NCBI GenBank assembly: GCA_027491315.1
Contig: JAIXWL010000004.1
Span: 124,001-188,000 of the forward strand
Direction of reading: 5' to 3'
Length of the DNA stretch: 64,000 nt
From: Cytophagaceae bacterium
Lineage (GTDB): Bacteria > Bacteroidota > Bacteroidia > Cytophagales > Spirosomataceae
Shown: positions 17,398-26,849 of the stretch, in pieces
How positions within the stretch are numbered: position 1 is the first letter of the stretch
Layout: each line of letters starts with the position of its first letter
The notes under the pieces: model-generated
Databases searched by the model: none
What the model saw: the letters and a program-made list of their open reading frames with translations, nothing else
Told to the model about the DNA's origin: nothing
Program-made: the position numbers and the translations under genes

Positions 17398-18669
17398 CTA
17401 TAGGGAAGTTTGGTAAAACTGAAGGTGCTTTTGTGCGATGATGGAGGCCTCGTAATGAGTTTCTACTTTTTTGCGCGCTTCATTTCCTAATTCTTTGGAA
17501 CGAGAAACGATGAAATCTATTCCTTCACAAAGGTCCTCGGCTTGAATTCTATCGGCCACAAAACCATTTGTTTGATGATCAATCATCTCAGGTATACCGC
17601 CTACTTTAAAGCCCAGACAAGGGGTGCCGCAGGCCATGGCTTCCATGATGGTATTGGGAAGATTTTCTTCCAAAGAAGGGGTAATAAACATCTCGGCTGA
17701 TTGATAGGCAAGAATCATGGTAGGAACATCTTGAATTTTGCCTAAGGTATGCAATGGTAAGGCCAGCGATTGCATAATTTGTGAATCTGAAATTTCACCC
17801 ACCACCAGTAATTCGGTATTTTGAGCCTTGTCAGGATGAAGATTCACCCATTGCTGGAGAGCCGTTTTCAACAATGAAAAGCCTTTTTCAGGCGCCGAAA
17901 CGCGCATGGCTACAAAGAGCAAATAGTGCTTATCAGGCTGTAGTCCCAGCTCACTTTTGGCTTTTTTTTGATCACCAGGCTTGAATATTTGTAAGTCGAT
18001 GGCATTGGCGATGGTTTTTATCTTAATACCCTTTAAAATACTGCTGGACTTGGCTCGACGACCTAACCAGTCTGAGCAGGTGATGATGTGCAGGTTTGGG
18101 TACTGGAATTGCTTTACTTTTTTAGACCATAATTGATGAGATAGATCATTGGATGCGGGCTGGGCTAAAAACTTACAGTTGCCACATGCACTTTCATATC
18201 CCTGGCAATTTCCACTATGGTGACATCCACCAGTGAAAGTCCACATATCATGCAAGGTCCAATAAACAGGTTTATTTATTTGTAAAATTTTTTCAATGGT
18301 GGCAATAGATAAAAAACCGAAATTTACCCAATGCAAATGGATGATATCTGCCTCCAATAAAGCTGGATGTTGGGAAATATCTTGTCCAAAAATCCCAGGA
18401 TTAAATAGAAAACGGATGGATTTATCTCGCTCAAATCGAGCGAAGTAAAGTCGCTCAGCAACAAATCGGGCAAATGCCATCCATTTTTTCCAAACAGAAC
18501 TTGCTAGCGAAATACTAGGGTCATTTCCAGTTTTTTCTTGGACTAAAGTAGTCACTTGATGGCCAGCTTTTTCTAATGCATCATGTAATCGACCACAGGC
18601 AATCGCCGCTCCGCCATTGTGATTATGGTAAGAGAGTAAGACGATTTTTAGAGGTCGGGGTGAGTTCAT
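17398..18669 (-). CDS. GT4-family glycosyltransferase
   Basis: This 423-residue GT-B enzyme is read from the ATG at 18669 (MNSPRPLKIVLLSYH). That start forms an ATGA overlap with the wecB stop and fits the family N-terminus better than an upstream in-frame start at 18729. Features are SYHNHNGGAAIACGRLH, the WTLHDMWTFTGGCHHSGNC segment (with cysteines CQGYESACGNC that could bind metal), and the donor site TPSLEENLPNTIMEAMACGTP. It is probably cytosolic and membrane-associated. The cysteine cluster after WTFTGGCH is seen in a subset of GT4 enzymes. Confidence 0.88.
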   Translation of the reverse strand: MNSPRPLKIVLLSYHNHNGGAAIACGRLHDALEKAGHQVTTLVQEKTGNDPSISLASSVWKKWMAFARFVAERLYFARFERDKSIRFLFNPGIFGQDISQHPALLEADIIHLHWVNFGFLSIATIEKILQINKPVYWTLHDMWTFTGGCHHSGNCQGYESACGNCKFLAQPASNDLSHQLWSKKVKQFQYPNLHIITCSDWLGRRAKSSSILKGIKIKTIANAIDLQIFKPGDQKKAKSELGLQPDKHYLLFVAMRVSAPEKGFSLLKTALQQWVNLHPDKAQNTELLVVGEISDSQIMQSLALPLHTLGKIQDVPTMILAYQSAEMFITPSLEENLPNTIMEAMACGTPCLGFKVGGIPEMIDHQTNGFVADRIQAEDLCEGIDFIVSRSKELGNEARKKVETHYEASIIAQKHLQFYQTSL

Positions 18670-19769
18670 GAATGAGGGAACAATTGATGAATAATCGCCG
18701 CAATTCTTTCTGCCGTATGCCCATCCCAAAGCGGAGGAACTTCCCCTTTTTTGACTTTACCTTGTAAAATATCCAATAATGCCGCGTAAGTCTTTTGAGG
18801 GTCTAAATCAGCCAATAATTGGTTTGTCCCCAAAGTGACAGTAATGGGGCGTTCTGTACTATCTCGGAAAGTCAGGCAAGGAATTCCTAAATAGGTGGTT
18901 TCTTCCTGTATTCCGCCTGAATCTGTTAGGATAGCGGTGGCATTGGACATCAACCGAATGAATTCTAGATATCCCAAAGGTTCTGTTAGAATCAAATTAG
19001 GGATCTTATTTAAGCGGTCCGATAATTTAAATTTATCGATATGCGCCCTAGTTCTCGGGTGAATAGGGAATACTACTTTCGTTTGAGCGGTACTTAATTC
19101 CAATAATTCCAAGATGCCAAGCAGCCCCTGTTCTGTATCTACATTGGCTGGACGATGCATGGTTACTACAATGTAGTTTTTGGCTTGCACCTGCAAATCG
19201 GCCATGATACTACTATGTTTTGCTTTTTCCCGATACCGCTCCAAAGAATCTATCATGACATTCCCCACAAAAAAGACTCTTTCTGGGTCAACTCCTTCTT
19301 TTTTAAGGTGTTGCATGCCACTTTCTTCCGTAACAAATAAGTAGTTAGCCACCGAATCTGTTAAAATTCGATTAATTTCTTCAGGCATTTTTCGATCTCC
19401 ACTCCGTAAGCCAGCCTCTACGTGCGCTAAAGGAATATCCATTTTAATAGCCACTAAGGTACATGCCAAGGTAGAGGTAACATCTCCCACCACAATGATT
19501 AAATCGGGCTTTTCTGCTTGAACTATGGGTTCAAAGGCCAGCATGATTTTAGCCGTAACCTCTGAATGTGTTCCACCGCCTATTCCTAAAAAGAAATCAG
19601 GTTTAGGTAGTTCTAATTGAGTGAAAAAAACATCACTCATTTTGGCATCAAAATGCTGTCCAGTATGTACAATTTTAGATTCCCAGCCCTCCATAGCCTG
19701 TATGGCACGGTGTAGTGGTGCTACTTTCATGAAATTGGGCCTGGCACCTACAATTTGTAATACTTTCAT
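18666..19769 (-). CDS. wecB: UDP-N-acetylglucosamine 2-epimerase (non-hydrolysing)
   Basis: This 367-residue GT-B-fold enzyme interconverts UDP-GlcNAc and UDP-ManNAc. Signatures are GARPNFMKVAPLHRAI at the start, HVEAGLRSGDRKMPEEINR around residue 115, and the C-terminal DSGGIQEETTYLGIPCLTFRDSTERP. The length matches the family. No ManNAc dehydrogenase (wecC) is next to it, so UDP-ManNAc itself may be a donor, or the dehydrogenase is elsewhere. It overlaps the next gene by four bases. Confidence 0.92.
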   Translation of the reverse strand: MKVLQIVGARPNFMKVAPLHRAIQAMEGWESKIVHTGQHFDAKMSDVFFTQLELPKPDFFLGIGGGTHSEVTAKIMLAFEPIVQAEKPDLIIVVGDVTSTLACTLVAIKMDIPLAHVEAGLRSGDRKMPEEINRILTDSVANYLFVTEESGMQHLKKEGVDPERVFFVGNVMIDSLERYREKAKHSSIMADLQVQAKNYIVVTMHRPANVDTEQGLLGILELLELSTAQTKVVFPIHPRTRAHIDKFKLSDRLNKIPNLILTEPLGYLEFIRLMSNATAILTDSGGIQEETTYLGIPCLTFRDSTERPITVTLGTNQLLADLDPQKTYAALLDILQGKVKKGEVPPLWDGHTAERIAAIIHQLFPHS

Positions 19770-19800
19770 GTGAATTTTTGTCGAATGATTTATTAAAAAA

Positions 19801-21024
19801 TTACCGCTTATTTTGACGTTCTATGGCAAATTTAAAGGCTTCCATATAATTACTCAAAACGCTATGAATATTGATTTCTTCCTCAATGATATTCTTGGAA
19901 GCAATTCCCATGGACTTAATTTTATCAGGATGTTGGAATAAGTCAGAGATTACTTCCACTAAACTTGATAAATCTCCTGATTTAAAATATCGACCATTGA
20001 TGCCTTCCTTGACTAATCTTTTCTCGGTTCCGTCGGCAATGGAGCATACCACGGGCTTTCCGAAACACATGGCTTCGTTGATGGATAAACCACCCATTCC
20101 GGCTAATACGTAAATACCCGCTGCCAAGGTGATTTTGCCCAATTCTTGCATGTCATAAATACCTCCCCAAAAGTGAATATAGGCATTGGCTCCTAAGCTT
20201 TCTACCAGCTGTTTTAGCGAAGCCATTTCGGGGCCATCTCCTACAATATGTAATTCCGTTTCTGGAAATGTTTTTTTAAGCTGAACAGCCGCATGAATAA
20301 GTAGATCAACCTGTTTCCATTTCACCAATCGCCCTACATGCAATAATCGAAAAGAATGCGATGTGGGTAATCCTGCTTTTTCGATGGCTGCGTATTGCTG
20401 AGCTATAAAATCTGTATCAGGGGAATTAGCCGTCACAAATACTTTTTCAGGGGATACTCCATAGCTTGCATGGATGTTTTTCGCTTCATCCAAGTAATTT
20501 ATGTGGGCATCCACTAGGTTAACAAAGCGCTTTCTACTCTCTCTCACCATCCAATATTTAAGATAGGCTAGTAAAGACTGGCTTTTTTGATGCTGCTGAT
20601 TGTTTTCAGTGATACCGCCGCCGCTGACATAAAAAGAAATGGCCTCTTGATAAGTAGGCACCTGAAATGGGATTTCTTTTGAAATGAGTGCGATTTTATG
20701 TTTTCTTAAAAATCGATACCATGAAGGATAAAATACATAGGCCAATTGGTAAGGCCAATTCACCATTAATACATCTGGTTTTTCCTGAAGTATGAGTTCC
20801 TTTAAACCTTTAAAGAATTTTTTGCCATAATAGGTAGTGTATTCCTCCGCATAAATCACCTTGAATTCTATTCCACTTTTACTTTCAAATACCCCTGCCC
20901 CCAAGGTAGCACCCTCGCCAGAAGGTACAATGACCACCACTTCCACACCAAATTCATGCTGTAATTTATTCAGCACTAAGTTGTAATAATGAGGCAGGCC
21001 ACCGGCCAGGGACATTAATTTCAT
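19801..21024 (-). CDS. GT4-family glycosyltransferase
   Basis: This 407-residue group-1 glycosyltransferase has the second Rossmann domain beginning LLHVGRLVKWKQVDLLI, then HIVGDGPE, and a donor-site segment GMGGLSINEAMCFGKPVVCS in which the usual first glutamate position is glycine-rich. Its ATG overlaps the flippase stop (ATGA), showing coupling to export of the same glycan. It precedes wecB by 31 bases. Confidence 0.86.
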   Translation of the reverse strand: MKLMSLAGGLPHYYNLVLNKLQHEFGVEVVVIVPSGEGATLGAGVFESKSGIEFKVIYAEEYTTYYGKKFFKGLKELILQEKPDVLMVNWPYQLAYVFYPSWYRFLRKHKIALISKEIPFQVPTYQEAISFYVSGGGITENNQQHQKSQSLLAYLKYWMVRESRKRFVNLVDAHINYLDEAKNIHASYGVSPEKVFVTANSPDTDFIAQQYAAIEKAGLPTSHSFRLLHVGRLVKWKQVDLLIHAAVQLKKTFPETELHIVGDGPEMASLKQLVESLGANAYIHFWGGIYDMQELGKITLAAGIYVLAGMGGLSINEAMCFGKPVVCSIADGTEKRLVKEGINGRYFKSGDLSSLVEVISDLFQHPDKIKSMGIASKNIIEEEINIHSVLSNYMEAFKFAIERQNKR

Positions 21025-22517
21025 TTTTTCAAATAATTTTTAATCAACTGCTTCATGTCTGGACTTAAATTCAATTTCCAAGCAGCCAATAGAAACAAAG
21101 CACTAACACTGAAAGTCTTTAGACTAATATTTAAAAACCAGCTTATCCACTTTTCTCCCTCAATGGTAGGCAATTGACTTACTAATAGGTAAATGACTCC
21201 ACTGACTAATAAGATACCCAAGGTGCGAATTTCAAAGGGTTGTAGTCCCATTTTGTACCAAATGAATATAAATTTGATGGAATTATAAATGAAGAGAGCC
21301 AAAAGACTCGCTAAAGCCGCTCCATTAAATGAGTAAAGTGGAATAAAAATAAGGTTCCCCACCACCACAATGCTCGCCAAAATAATGTAAAAAAGTAGGT
21401 CGTAGCGGTAAAATTTAGAATTAATTAAAATTTCTGAATTTAAGCCTGTCCCCATATCGATGATTTTACTAATCCCCACCATCAAGACTACCCATTTCCC
21501 TGTTTCGTAAACTTCACTTCTAGGGATGATTTGATAGATTTGATCCAAGTTTAGCCAGACTAATAGAAATAAAAAACAACCGACCAATAATAAGTTTAGG
21601 GATGATTTTTTATAGATCTCTTCTATTTGGCTGTTGTCATTTCGTTTCCAAGCTTGGGCTAAGAGGGGCGTAGAAATCGCGGCAATCACATTTCTAGGTA
21701 TGGCAATCATTAAGGCCATGCGGGAGTTAATATCAAAAATAGCCGTTGTGCCTAATCCCCCTGCGTAAGCTGGCAACATGATTTTTTCTACATGTTGTAT
21801 CAGTGTGAAACTGGCCCCCGCTAAAATAACCCAGGCACCGTATCCTACCATTTCTTTAAAAATGGGCTTTCTCAAAAATGAAAAGTCCATTTTGGTATAA
21901 AATCTTTTTAATTGTTTGATGTAGAGTAAAAGTGCCACAACGGCTAGAATATACGAAACCGTGATTCCTTGAACCAATTGATGGAAATTTAATATGCCCC
22001 ATCCATAGGCGACAATTAATAAGGCATTGGCGATTCTTAAATATAACTCTCGAATGATGGCCGGAACGACTATCCTTAAATGTACCCTAGCATAGGATTC
22101 CAATACACTCATGTAGAGAAAACTTGCCGTTAACGGGATGATGTAATAAAAATAGGTAGGCAAAAGGGGCGAGTTTTCAGCGTAAAACTGGTTGAATAAG
22201 CCCCTCAAAGCCACATAGCCTAGACTAAATAAGCCAAGTCCTAGGAGAGGAGAAAGTAAGAGAAAAGTAAAAAAGCCTCCATGCTTATTTTCCGGATTAT
22301 CAAAATGTGGAAAAAACCGAACGGCTATATGAGGTATGCCAAAGTGTGTAAAGGAAGAGAATATCAGAGGAATACTGACCAAAGCCCCTGCAATTAAGCC
22401 CACTTCAGCTTGGCTTAGAAACTTATTATACAAGAAAATGACATTGAACGTCCCGATGGCCGTACCCAAATAGGTAACAATAGAGCCTTTTAAACTTTGT
22501 CGGATGACGATCCCCAT
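21021..22517 (-). CDS. Polysaccharide repeat-unit flippase (Wzx/MOP family)
   Basis: This 498-residue integral membrane protein has about 12-14 predicted helices and the N-terminal pattern of the polysaccharide transporter family (RQSLKGSIVTYLGTAIGTFNVIFLYN). It should flip undecaprenyl-linked repeat units to the periplasm. Its presence indicates a Wzx/Wzy-type pathway, but no Wzy polymerase or initiating phosphoglycosyl transferase is visible in the window. Its stop overlaps the next glycosyltransferase start by four bases. Confidence 0.87.
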   Translation of the reverse strand: MGIVIRQSLKGSIVTYLGTAIGTFNVIFLYNKFLSQAEVGLIAGALVSIPLIFSSFTHFGIPHIAVRFFPHFDNPENKHGGFFTFLLLSPLLGLGLFSLGYVALRGLFNQFYAENSPLLPTYFYYIIPLTASFLYMSVLESYARVHLRIVVPAIIRELYLRIANALLIVAYGWGILNFHQLVQGITVSYILAVVALLLYIKQLKRFYTKMDFSFLRKPIFKEMVGYGAWVILAGASFTLIQHVEKIMLPAYAGGLGTTAIFDINSRMALMIAIPRNVIAAISTPLLAQAWKRNDNSQIEEIYKKSSLNLLLVGCFLFLLVWLNLDQIYQIIPRSEVYETGKWVVLMVGISKIIDMGTGLNSEILINSKFYRYDLLFYIILASIVVVGNLIFIPLYSFNGAALASLLALFIYNSIKFIFIWYKMGLQPFEIRTLGILLVSGVIYLLVSQLPTIEGEKWISWFLNISLKTFSVSALFLLAAWKLNLSPDMKQLIKNYLKK

Positions 22518-22578
22518 GCGATTTTTTTTGAATAATCAACAAATTTACAAATTTGCCTTCATTGAATGAATTCAATTG

Positions 22579-23682
22579 TTAAGACAATAACTGTTTAATC
22601 TTTTGGCTTAATTTGCCTACTTCATAATGTTCCAGCATATGTTTTCTGGCAGCCATGCCCATTTGTTGGCATAAATCTCTTTGAGAAGCCAATCGAATCA
22701 AGGCATTTCCCATGGAACTTACATCATGCTCATCTACTAAGATGCCTGTTTCTTCCTCTATTACTGCTTCTGGAATACCGGCATGTCGAGTGGAAACAAT
22801 GGCCAAACCTGTGGCGGAGGCTTCTAAAATGGCTACGGGAGTCCCTTCTGAGTCACCCGATGGAGTCACCACCGAATGTTGAATAAAGGCATCTGCCGCT
22901 TGTAATAGAGGTAAATATTCTTCTGGCGACTTAGCCCCTAAAAAGTGGATGTTATTTTCTAATTGATGCGCTTTTACATAGTCCTTAGCTTCCTGCCACA
23001 AGGGTCCATCACCCACCATGTTGAATTGAGCATCAGGAAATTGCTTTAGTAGTATTTCAAAGGATTTAATGCTGAGTAAAGAGCCTTTTTTGGCGGCAAA
23101 ACGTGCCACTGAAATAAGTTGAAATGACGTATTTTGTTTCTTTTGTTTGTCTGGATAAAACTGATTGAGGTCTACGCCGCATGGTATCACATGTAAATTG
23201 GGCAATGGACCACAGATTTTCTCTAAGGTAGGTTTCATGGCAGAAGCCACAACAATGACGGCCTTGGCCTTGGGTAAGACCTTGGCATATTGGGGTCCAT
23301 AATTTTCCAAGGTTTTGGTTTCATTGGCATCAAAGCCTAAAAAGACGATTCCGAATGGTATTTTTTCCGATTCACAAGCCTCGGAAATATGTGTCCCAAG
23401 AGGACCATAATTAGCCAAAAGAGCTTCTATTTGATTATTTCGTAGGTATTTACGTAAAAAATAGGTGTAGATTTTTTGGTATAAATCAGGAAAAAGTCGA
23501 CGTAAACTACCCCGTACTAGTAGTTGATTCAGAGGAAAAGGATAAATAGAGCCACCTTTATAAAGTCTAGAGGGTTGCCAACCTTCATAAAGAACCGAGT
23601 GTGGTTGAAGCTGTTTGATTTGCTCATCAATGAATGTTTCGGAATAAGAAAAGTAATTTGATCGAGCAATTAATAGCTTCAT
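22579..23682 (-). CDS. GT4-family glycosyltransferase
   Basis: This 367-residue enzyme resembles the colanic-acid type of GT4 enzymes. It has SYSETFIDEQIKQL near the start, LISVARFAAKKGSLLSIKSF at the second domain, FNMVGDGPLWQEA, and the donor-site acidic region SGDSEGTPVAILEASATGLAIVST. It is the first minus-strand gene of the polysaccharide block, 61 bases before the flippase, and is divergent from the epimerase at 23792. Confidence 0.88.
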   Translation of the reverse strand: MKLLIARSNYFSYSETFIDEQIKQLQPHSVLYEGWQPSRLYKGGSIYPFPLNQLLVRGSLRRLFPDLYQKIYTYFLRKYLRNNQIEALLANYGPLGTHISEACESEKIPFGIVFLGFDANETKTLENYGPQYAKVLPKAKAVIVVASAMKPTLEKICGPLPNLHVIPCGVDLNQFYPDKQKKQNTSFQLISVARFAAKKGSLLSIKSFEILLKQFPDAQFNMVGDGPLWQEAKDYVKAHQLENNIHFLGAKSPEEYLPLLQAADAFIQHSVVTPSGDSEGTPVAILEASATGLAIVSTRHAGIPEAVIEEETGILVDEHDVSSMGNALIRLASQRDLCQQMGMAARKHMLEHYEVGKLSQKIKQLLS

Positions 23683-23766
23683 CGAATGGGGTTCGAGGTG
23701 AATGAATTAACGAAAATACGAAATTATTTTAAAGCCATCCCGACTAGGTTAATCAAATCTTAGCTC

Positions 23767-23774
23767 TATTTTTG
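23767..23774 (+). promoter_or_regulatory. Candidate -7 box for the epimerase gene
   Basis: TATTTTTG fits TAnnTTTG and ends 17 bases before the ATG at 23792, inside the divergent gap with the glycosyltransferase gene. No convincing -33 TTG is present. Confidence 0.35.
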
Positions 23775-23791
23775 CAAGGCATTTGAAAGGT

Positions 23792-24721
23792 ATGGAAAAA
23801 ATATTACTCATTGGTGGAGCTGGTTTTTTAGGATTGAATTGGATTCAATTTTTAGAGAAACAAGCACCCAAGAATGAAGTTTCCTTGACCGTATTGTCTC
23901 GGCACCACCATCCTGATTTGGAGCGATTTCCTGAGATTACTTGGGTGAAAGGAGATTATGGCGATAGAGGGTTGTTGGAAAACCTATTTCAAAAAGAAAA
24001 ATTTACGCAGGTATTTCATTTTGCTAGTACCATCGTACCAGCCACCTCTACCCAAAATGTATCGGAAGATTTAGAGGCTAACCTCAAACCGACCATCCAA
24101 TTGTTAGAAGTGATGAAGCAGTTTGATTGTCGCTTTTTACTTTATTTATCCTCTGGTGGGGCTGTTTATGGAAATGCAGGATTGGAAGCTCTTCATGAAA
24201 ATCATGCTTGTCGGCCTATTTCTTCTTACGGCATCATTAAATTGGCTGTTGAGCATTTTATTCAGCTTTATTCCAAAATCCATCAAATTGATTACCTCAT
24301 ACTACGCTTGTCTAACCCATTTGGATATTTTCATCATTCGGATCAACAAGGTGTTATCAATATTGCCTTAAGAAAAGCATTGCGTGGAGAGACCTTCACG
24401 GTTTGGGGAGATGGTAGCCAGACCAAAGATTATATTTTTGCTGAGGATATAGCCAAAGCCATATTTCAATTATGGCAGGCGGGACATAAAAATGACACCA
24501 TCAATATTGGCTATGGTTCAGCCATATCCTTATTAAGTATTTTAGAAAAAATCAAAAGCTTAATCCCAAGCTTTCAGGTTGCTTTTAAAGAGGCTAAACC
24601 TACTGATGTTCCCCATGTTTATCTAGATGTACATAAATTGGAATCCCTCATTTCTTTTGAAAGAACTCCTTTTGATGAGGCTTTGGAGAGAACTTGGAAA
24701 TGGGAAAAAAGTAATTTATAA
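23792..24721 (+). CDS. NAD-dependent epimerase/dehydratase (extended SDR)
   Basis: This 309-residue protein is read from the ATG at 23792; an in-frame TTG nine bases upstream would give MKGMEK and is less likely. It has the Rossmann motif GGAGFLG (8-14), the substrate-site LYLSSGGAVYG with the catalytic serine, and the YxxxK pair in SYGIIK. It probably makes a nucleotide-sugar donor for the adjacent polysaccharide locus. It is transcribed divergently from that locus and ends before the heptamer repeat array. Confidence 0.87.
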   Translation: MEKILLIGGAGFLGLNWIQFLEKQAPKNEVSLTVLSRHHHPDLERFPEITWVKGDYGDRGLLENLFQKEKFTQVFHFASTIVPATSTQNVSEDLEANLKPTIQLLEVMKQFDCRFLLYLSSGGAVYGNAGLEALHENHACRPISSYGIIKLAVEHFIQLYSKIHQIDYLILRLSNPFGYFHHSDQQGVINIALRKALRGETFTVWGDGSQTKDYIFAEDIAKAIFQLWQAGHKNDTINIGYGSAISLLSILEKIKSLIPSFQVAFKEAKPTDVPHVYLDVHKLESLISFERTPFDEALERTWKWEKSNL

Positions 24722-24774
24722 GCTTTCGTTCATTCCCTTTCGCTGGGCTGTCCGACGAGATTTTGAGCTTCCTA

Positions 24775-24892
24775 CCCCTAATCACTAAAACCCAATCACT
24801 AAACCCTAAACCCAATCACTAACCCCTAAACCCTAACCCCTAAACCCTAACCCCTAAACCTTAATCACTAACCCCTAATCCCTAATCACTAT
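24775..24892. repeat. Telomere-like period-7 repeat array (CCCCTAA/ACCCTAA/TCACTAA)
   Basis: Seventeen consecutive units can be read: CCCCTAA, TCACTAA, AACCCAA, ACCCTAA and close variants. All are seven bases long except one six-base unit (ACCCAA at 24810-24815). The array lies between two convergent genes. It resembles heptameric short tandem repeats described in cyanobacteria and, by coincidence, the plant telomere unit. It encodes no protein. Confidence 0.9.
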
Positions 24893-24939
24893 ATTTCTAT
24901 CTTTCAATTGGTGATTCCAACAAATACCTAAAAATGAGA

Positions 24940-25641
24940 TTATAATTTCTTTGCTACTAATATAAAGGTACAGGCATCTTCTCTTCTGGATTTATTACCT
25001 GCAATTTTGTCAAAAAAGATAATGAAAGGTTGTAAGAGCATGGACCAAAGTGGACGAATGGCTTTGGGGAATTTAAATAAAAGTCCATCCTGGAATAATT
25101 GAAGTCCCATGGATGAGCGGGATAAGATTCCTTCAAAATATACGATTTCAAAGCCAGCCTCTTTTACAATCTTCTGCAAACCTGTGGAAGTCCAGCGCCA
25201 AAAGTCCGTAGGATCTGGATGAAACATCCAATAGCCATGAGTAGAAAGTATTAATTTGCCATCCTTTTGTAAAATGCGACAAGCCTCCATTAAATAGGAC
25301 TTGGGATCTTCCACGTGCTCCAAAACTTGGGTGGATAAGACAAAGCCTACACTTTCATCCGGCATGTCGATGATACCTTTGGGGTCCACCACCACATCAG
25401 CCTTGGTATTGATGGCTAAATCTAAACCGATGTATTGCTCTACAAAAGGTCCAAAAAGTGGCTCATAAGGTTTGTTACCACAACCGTAGTCGGCCAAAAG
25501 CTGATGAGGGGCATTTTTCACGAATAGTTCGATGACCCTTTCTAACTGCTTCCTAAGTTGAATCAGGTAATAATATCGGGCTGACATCCTTCCCCAAATT
25601 TTGGGATATAAACGTTCAACTCCAGCTTCTCTACTTTCCAT
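24940..25641 (-). CDS. Class I SAM-dependent methyltransferase
   Basis: This 233-residue methyltransferase has the SAM-binding motif I LLADYGCGNKPYEPLFG near residue 47, an acidic motif II LDLA, and VLSTQVLEHVEDP near 105. The C-terminal part has a hydrophobic segment (about 195-215). Its substrate is unknown. The neighbouring sugar genes suggest glycan or lipid methylation, but it is in the opposite direction and separated from them by the repeat array. It starts two bases after the TPR-like gene ends. Confidence 0.82.
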   Translation of the reverse strand: MESREAGVERLYPKIWGRMSARYYYLIQLRKQLERVIELFVKNAPHQLLADYGCGNKPYEPLFGPFVEQYIGLDLAINTKADVVVDPKGIIDMPDESVGFVLSTQVLEHVEDPKSYLMEACRILQKDGKLILSTHGYWMFHPDPTDFWRWTSTGLQKIVKEAGFEIVYFEGILSRSSMGLQLFQDGLLFKFPKAIRPLWSMLLQPFIIFFDKIAGNKSRREDACTFILVAKKL

Positions 25642-25643
25642 AA

Positions 25644-26756
25644 TTACAATAGTTTGGATAAGCGATGGTACTCATCCTGCGAGTTTTTATATTCAATATA
25701 CTCCTTCGAGAGGTGTAAGTATTTTTTTGCTTTAGCCTTTTGGCCCGACTTATGAGCGATACGGCATAATCCTAAATAGGCCAAACCTCGGATATCTTTG
25801 GTGAATCTTTCCTCAAAGGGATATTGTAATGCCTTGAGGTAATGTGCTTCAGCTTGAGCCATTTTTCGTTTGCCAAATTCATCTGCGATACCTCTAAATA
25901 CCCATGCTGCACCGGTAAAATAAGGGATTTTTAATTTCTCTAATTTATCAAGGTAAATTTCTCCTTCCTCAAAATTATGAGTCAAGGCCAATAGTTCTGC
26001 TCTTTGAAGGATGAAAAGATGATTGCTTGGAAAATCTTCTAAAAGGGCTTGGTTAAGTGGAAGAGCTTTGGCCGGCGTACCCTCGTATTTATTGTATACA
26101 TAACCTAAATAAAAGCGTCCTTCATTCTTCACAAAAATAGTTTTGCGTGTACTTTGTTCTAAGAAATTTAAGCCAACCCGTTTATTCCCTTCCTCAAAAA
26201 AGACCATTAAGGGTTTAATAACAGGATGCAATTCTGGGTAAACGATGCGGTAATAATTGTATATACCTGCCGAATATAAAAATTCAGGTTGCTTATCCGT
26301 ATTTTTTAGGGCAATCTTTAAGAAGGAATATGATTTCCGCGTGTAAGAAACGGCCTTCATGAAGTTCTGGTTATCTGCTTCATAGGCCGCCAAAAAACCC
26401 GTAGAAGAAATGCAAAAAAAGACGGCTTCTAAATCATTTTCATTTTTTTCAAATGCAGCTTCCGCTAATTCAAAACTTCTTTCCAAATAAGCCAAATAGG
26501 CTTTGCTCTGATTTGGATGATCTTTTAAGGGGAAATATTGTTTTTCCCATTGCATGGCCAATAATAAATAACTACTTGGGTGCTTGGGGTATTTAGATTT
26601 TAGGGCATTGAAGTCGTCCGTGGATTCTTTGAACTCATGGTTATACATGTGGTTCAATCCATTGGAAATCCATTCTTTTGCTTGATTATCGGATAAAATT
26701 TGTCCAGAAATATTCCAAGATATAAGCCAAAAAAGGACCAAAAATATTCGCCACAT
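25644..26756 (-). CDS. Secreted TPR-like repeat protein, unknown function
   Basis: This 370-residue protein is read from the ATG at 26756, which opens a signal peptide (MWRIFLVLFWLISWNISGQ). An in-frame TTG at 26777 would add seven residues. The mature protein is almost entirely helical, with repeating helix pairs such as SYLLLAMQWEKQYFP and AYLGLCRIAHKSGQKAKAKKYL, as expected of tetratricopeptide-like repeats. It is probably a periplasmic scaffold. It may be co-transcribed with the methyltransferase gene (two-base gap). Confidence 0.7.
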   Translation of the reverse strand: MWRIFLVLFWLISWNISGQILSDNQAKEWISNGLNHMYNHEFKESTDDFNALKSKYPKHPSSYLLLAMQWEKQYFPLKDHPNQSKAYLAYLERSFELAEAAFEKNENDLEAVFFCISSTGFLAAYEADNQNFMKAVSYTRKSYSFLKIALKNTDKQPEFLYSAGIYNYYRIVYPELHPVIKPLMVFFEEGNKRVGLNFLEQSTRKTIFVKNEGRFYLGYVYNKYEGTPAKALPLNQALLEDFPSNHLFILQRAELLALTHNFEEGEIYLDKLEKLKIPYFTGAAWVFRGIADEFGKRKMAQAEAHYLKALQYPFEERFTKDIRGLAYLGLCRIAHKSGQKAKAKKYLHLSKEYIEYKNSQDEYHRLSKLL

Positions 26757-26814
26757 AAATACACGGTTGAATTGCAAAAATACGTAAGTACTGTGGTTTT
26801 TGGGCCTAATTTTT

Positions 26815-26822
26815 TACTTTTG
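26815..26822 (+). promoter_or_regulatory. Candidate -7 box for the M16 peptidase operon
   Basis: TACTTTTG matches TAnnTTTG and ends 27 bases before the ATG at 26850. The nearest TTG lies too close for a classical -33 element. Confidence 0.35.
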
Positions 26823-26849
26823 TTTCTATTTTATAATTAAACTTCCCGA

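Noticed and set aside
24775-24892. Telomere-like (CCCTAAA) sequence as a linear-chromosome end or plasmid telomere
   Set aside because: It lies inside the window between two ordinary convergent genes, with single-copy sequence on both sides. Its units vary (TCACTAA, AACCCAA) unlike true telomeres.
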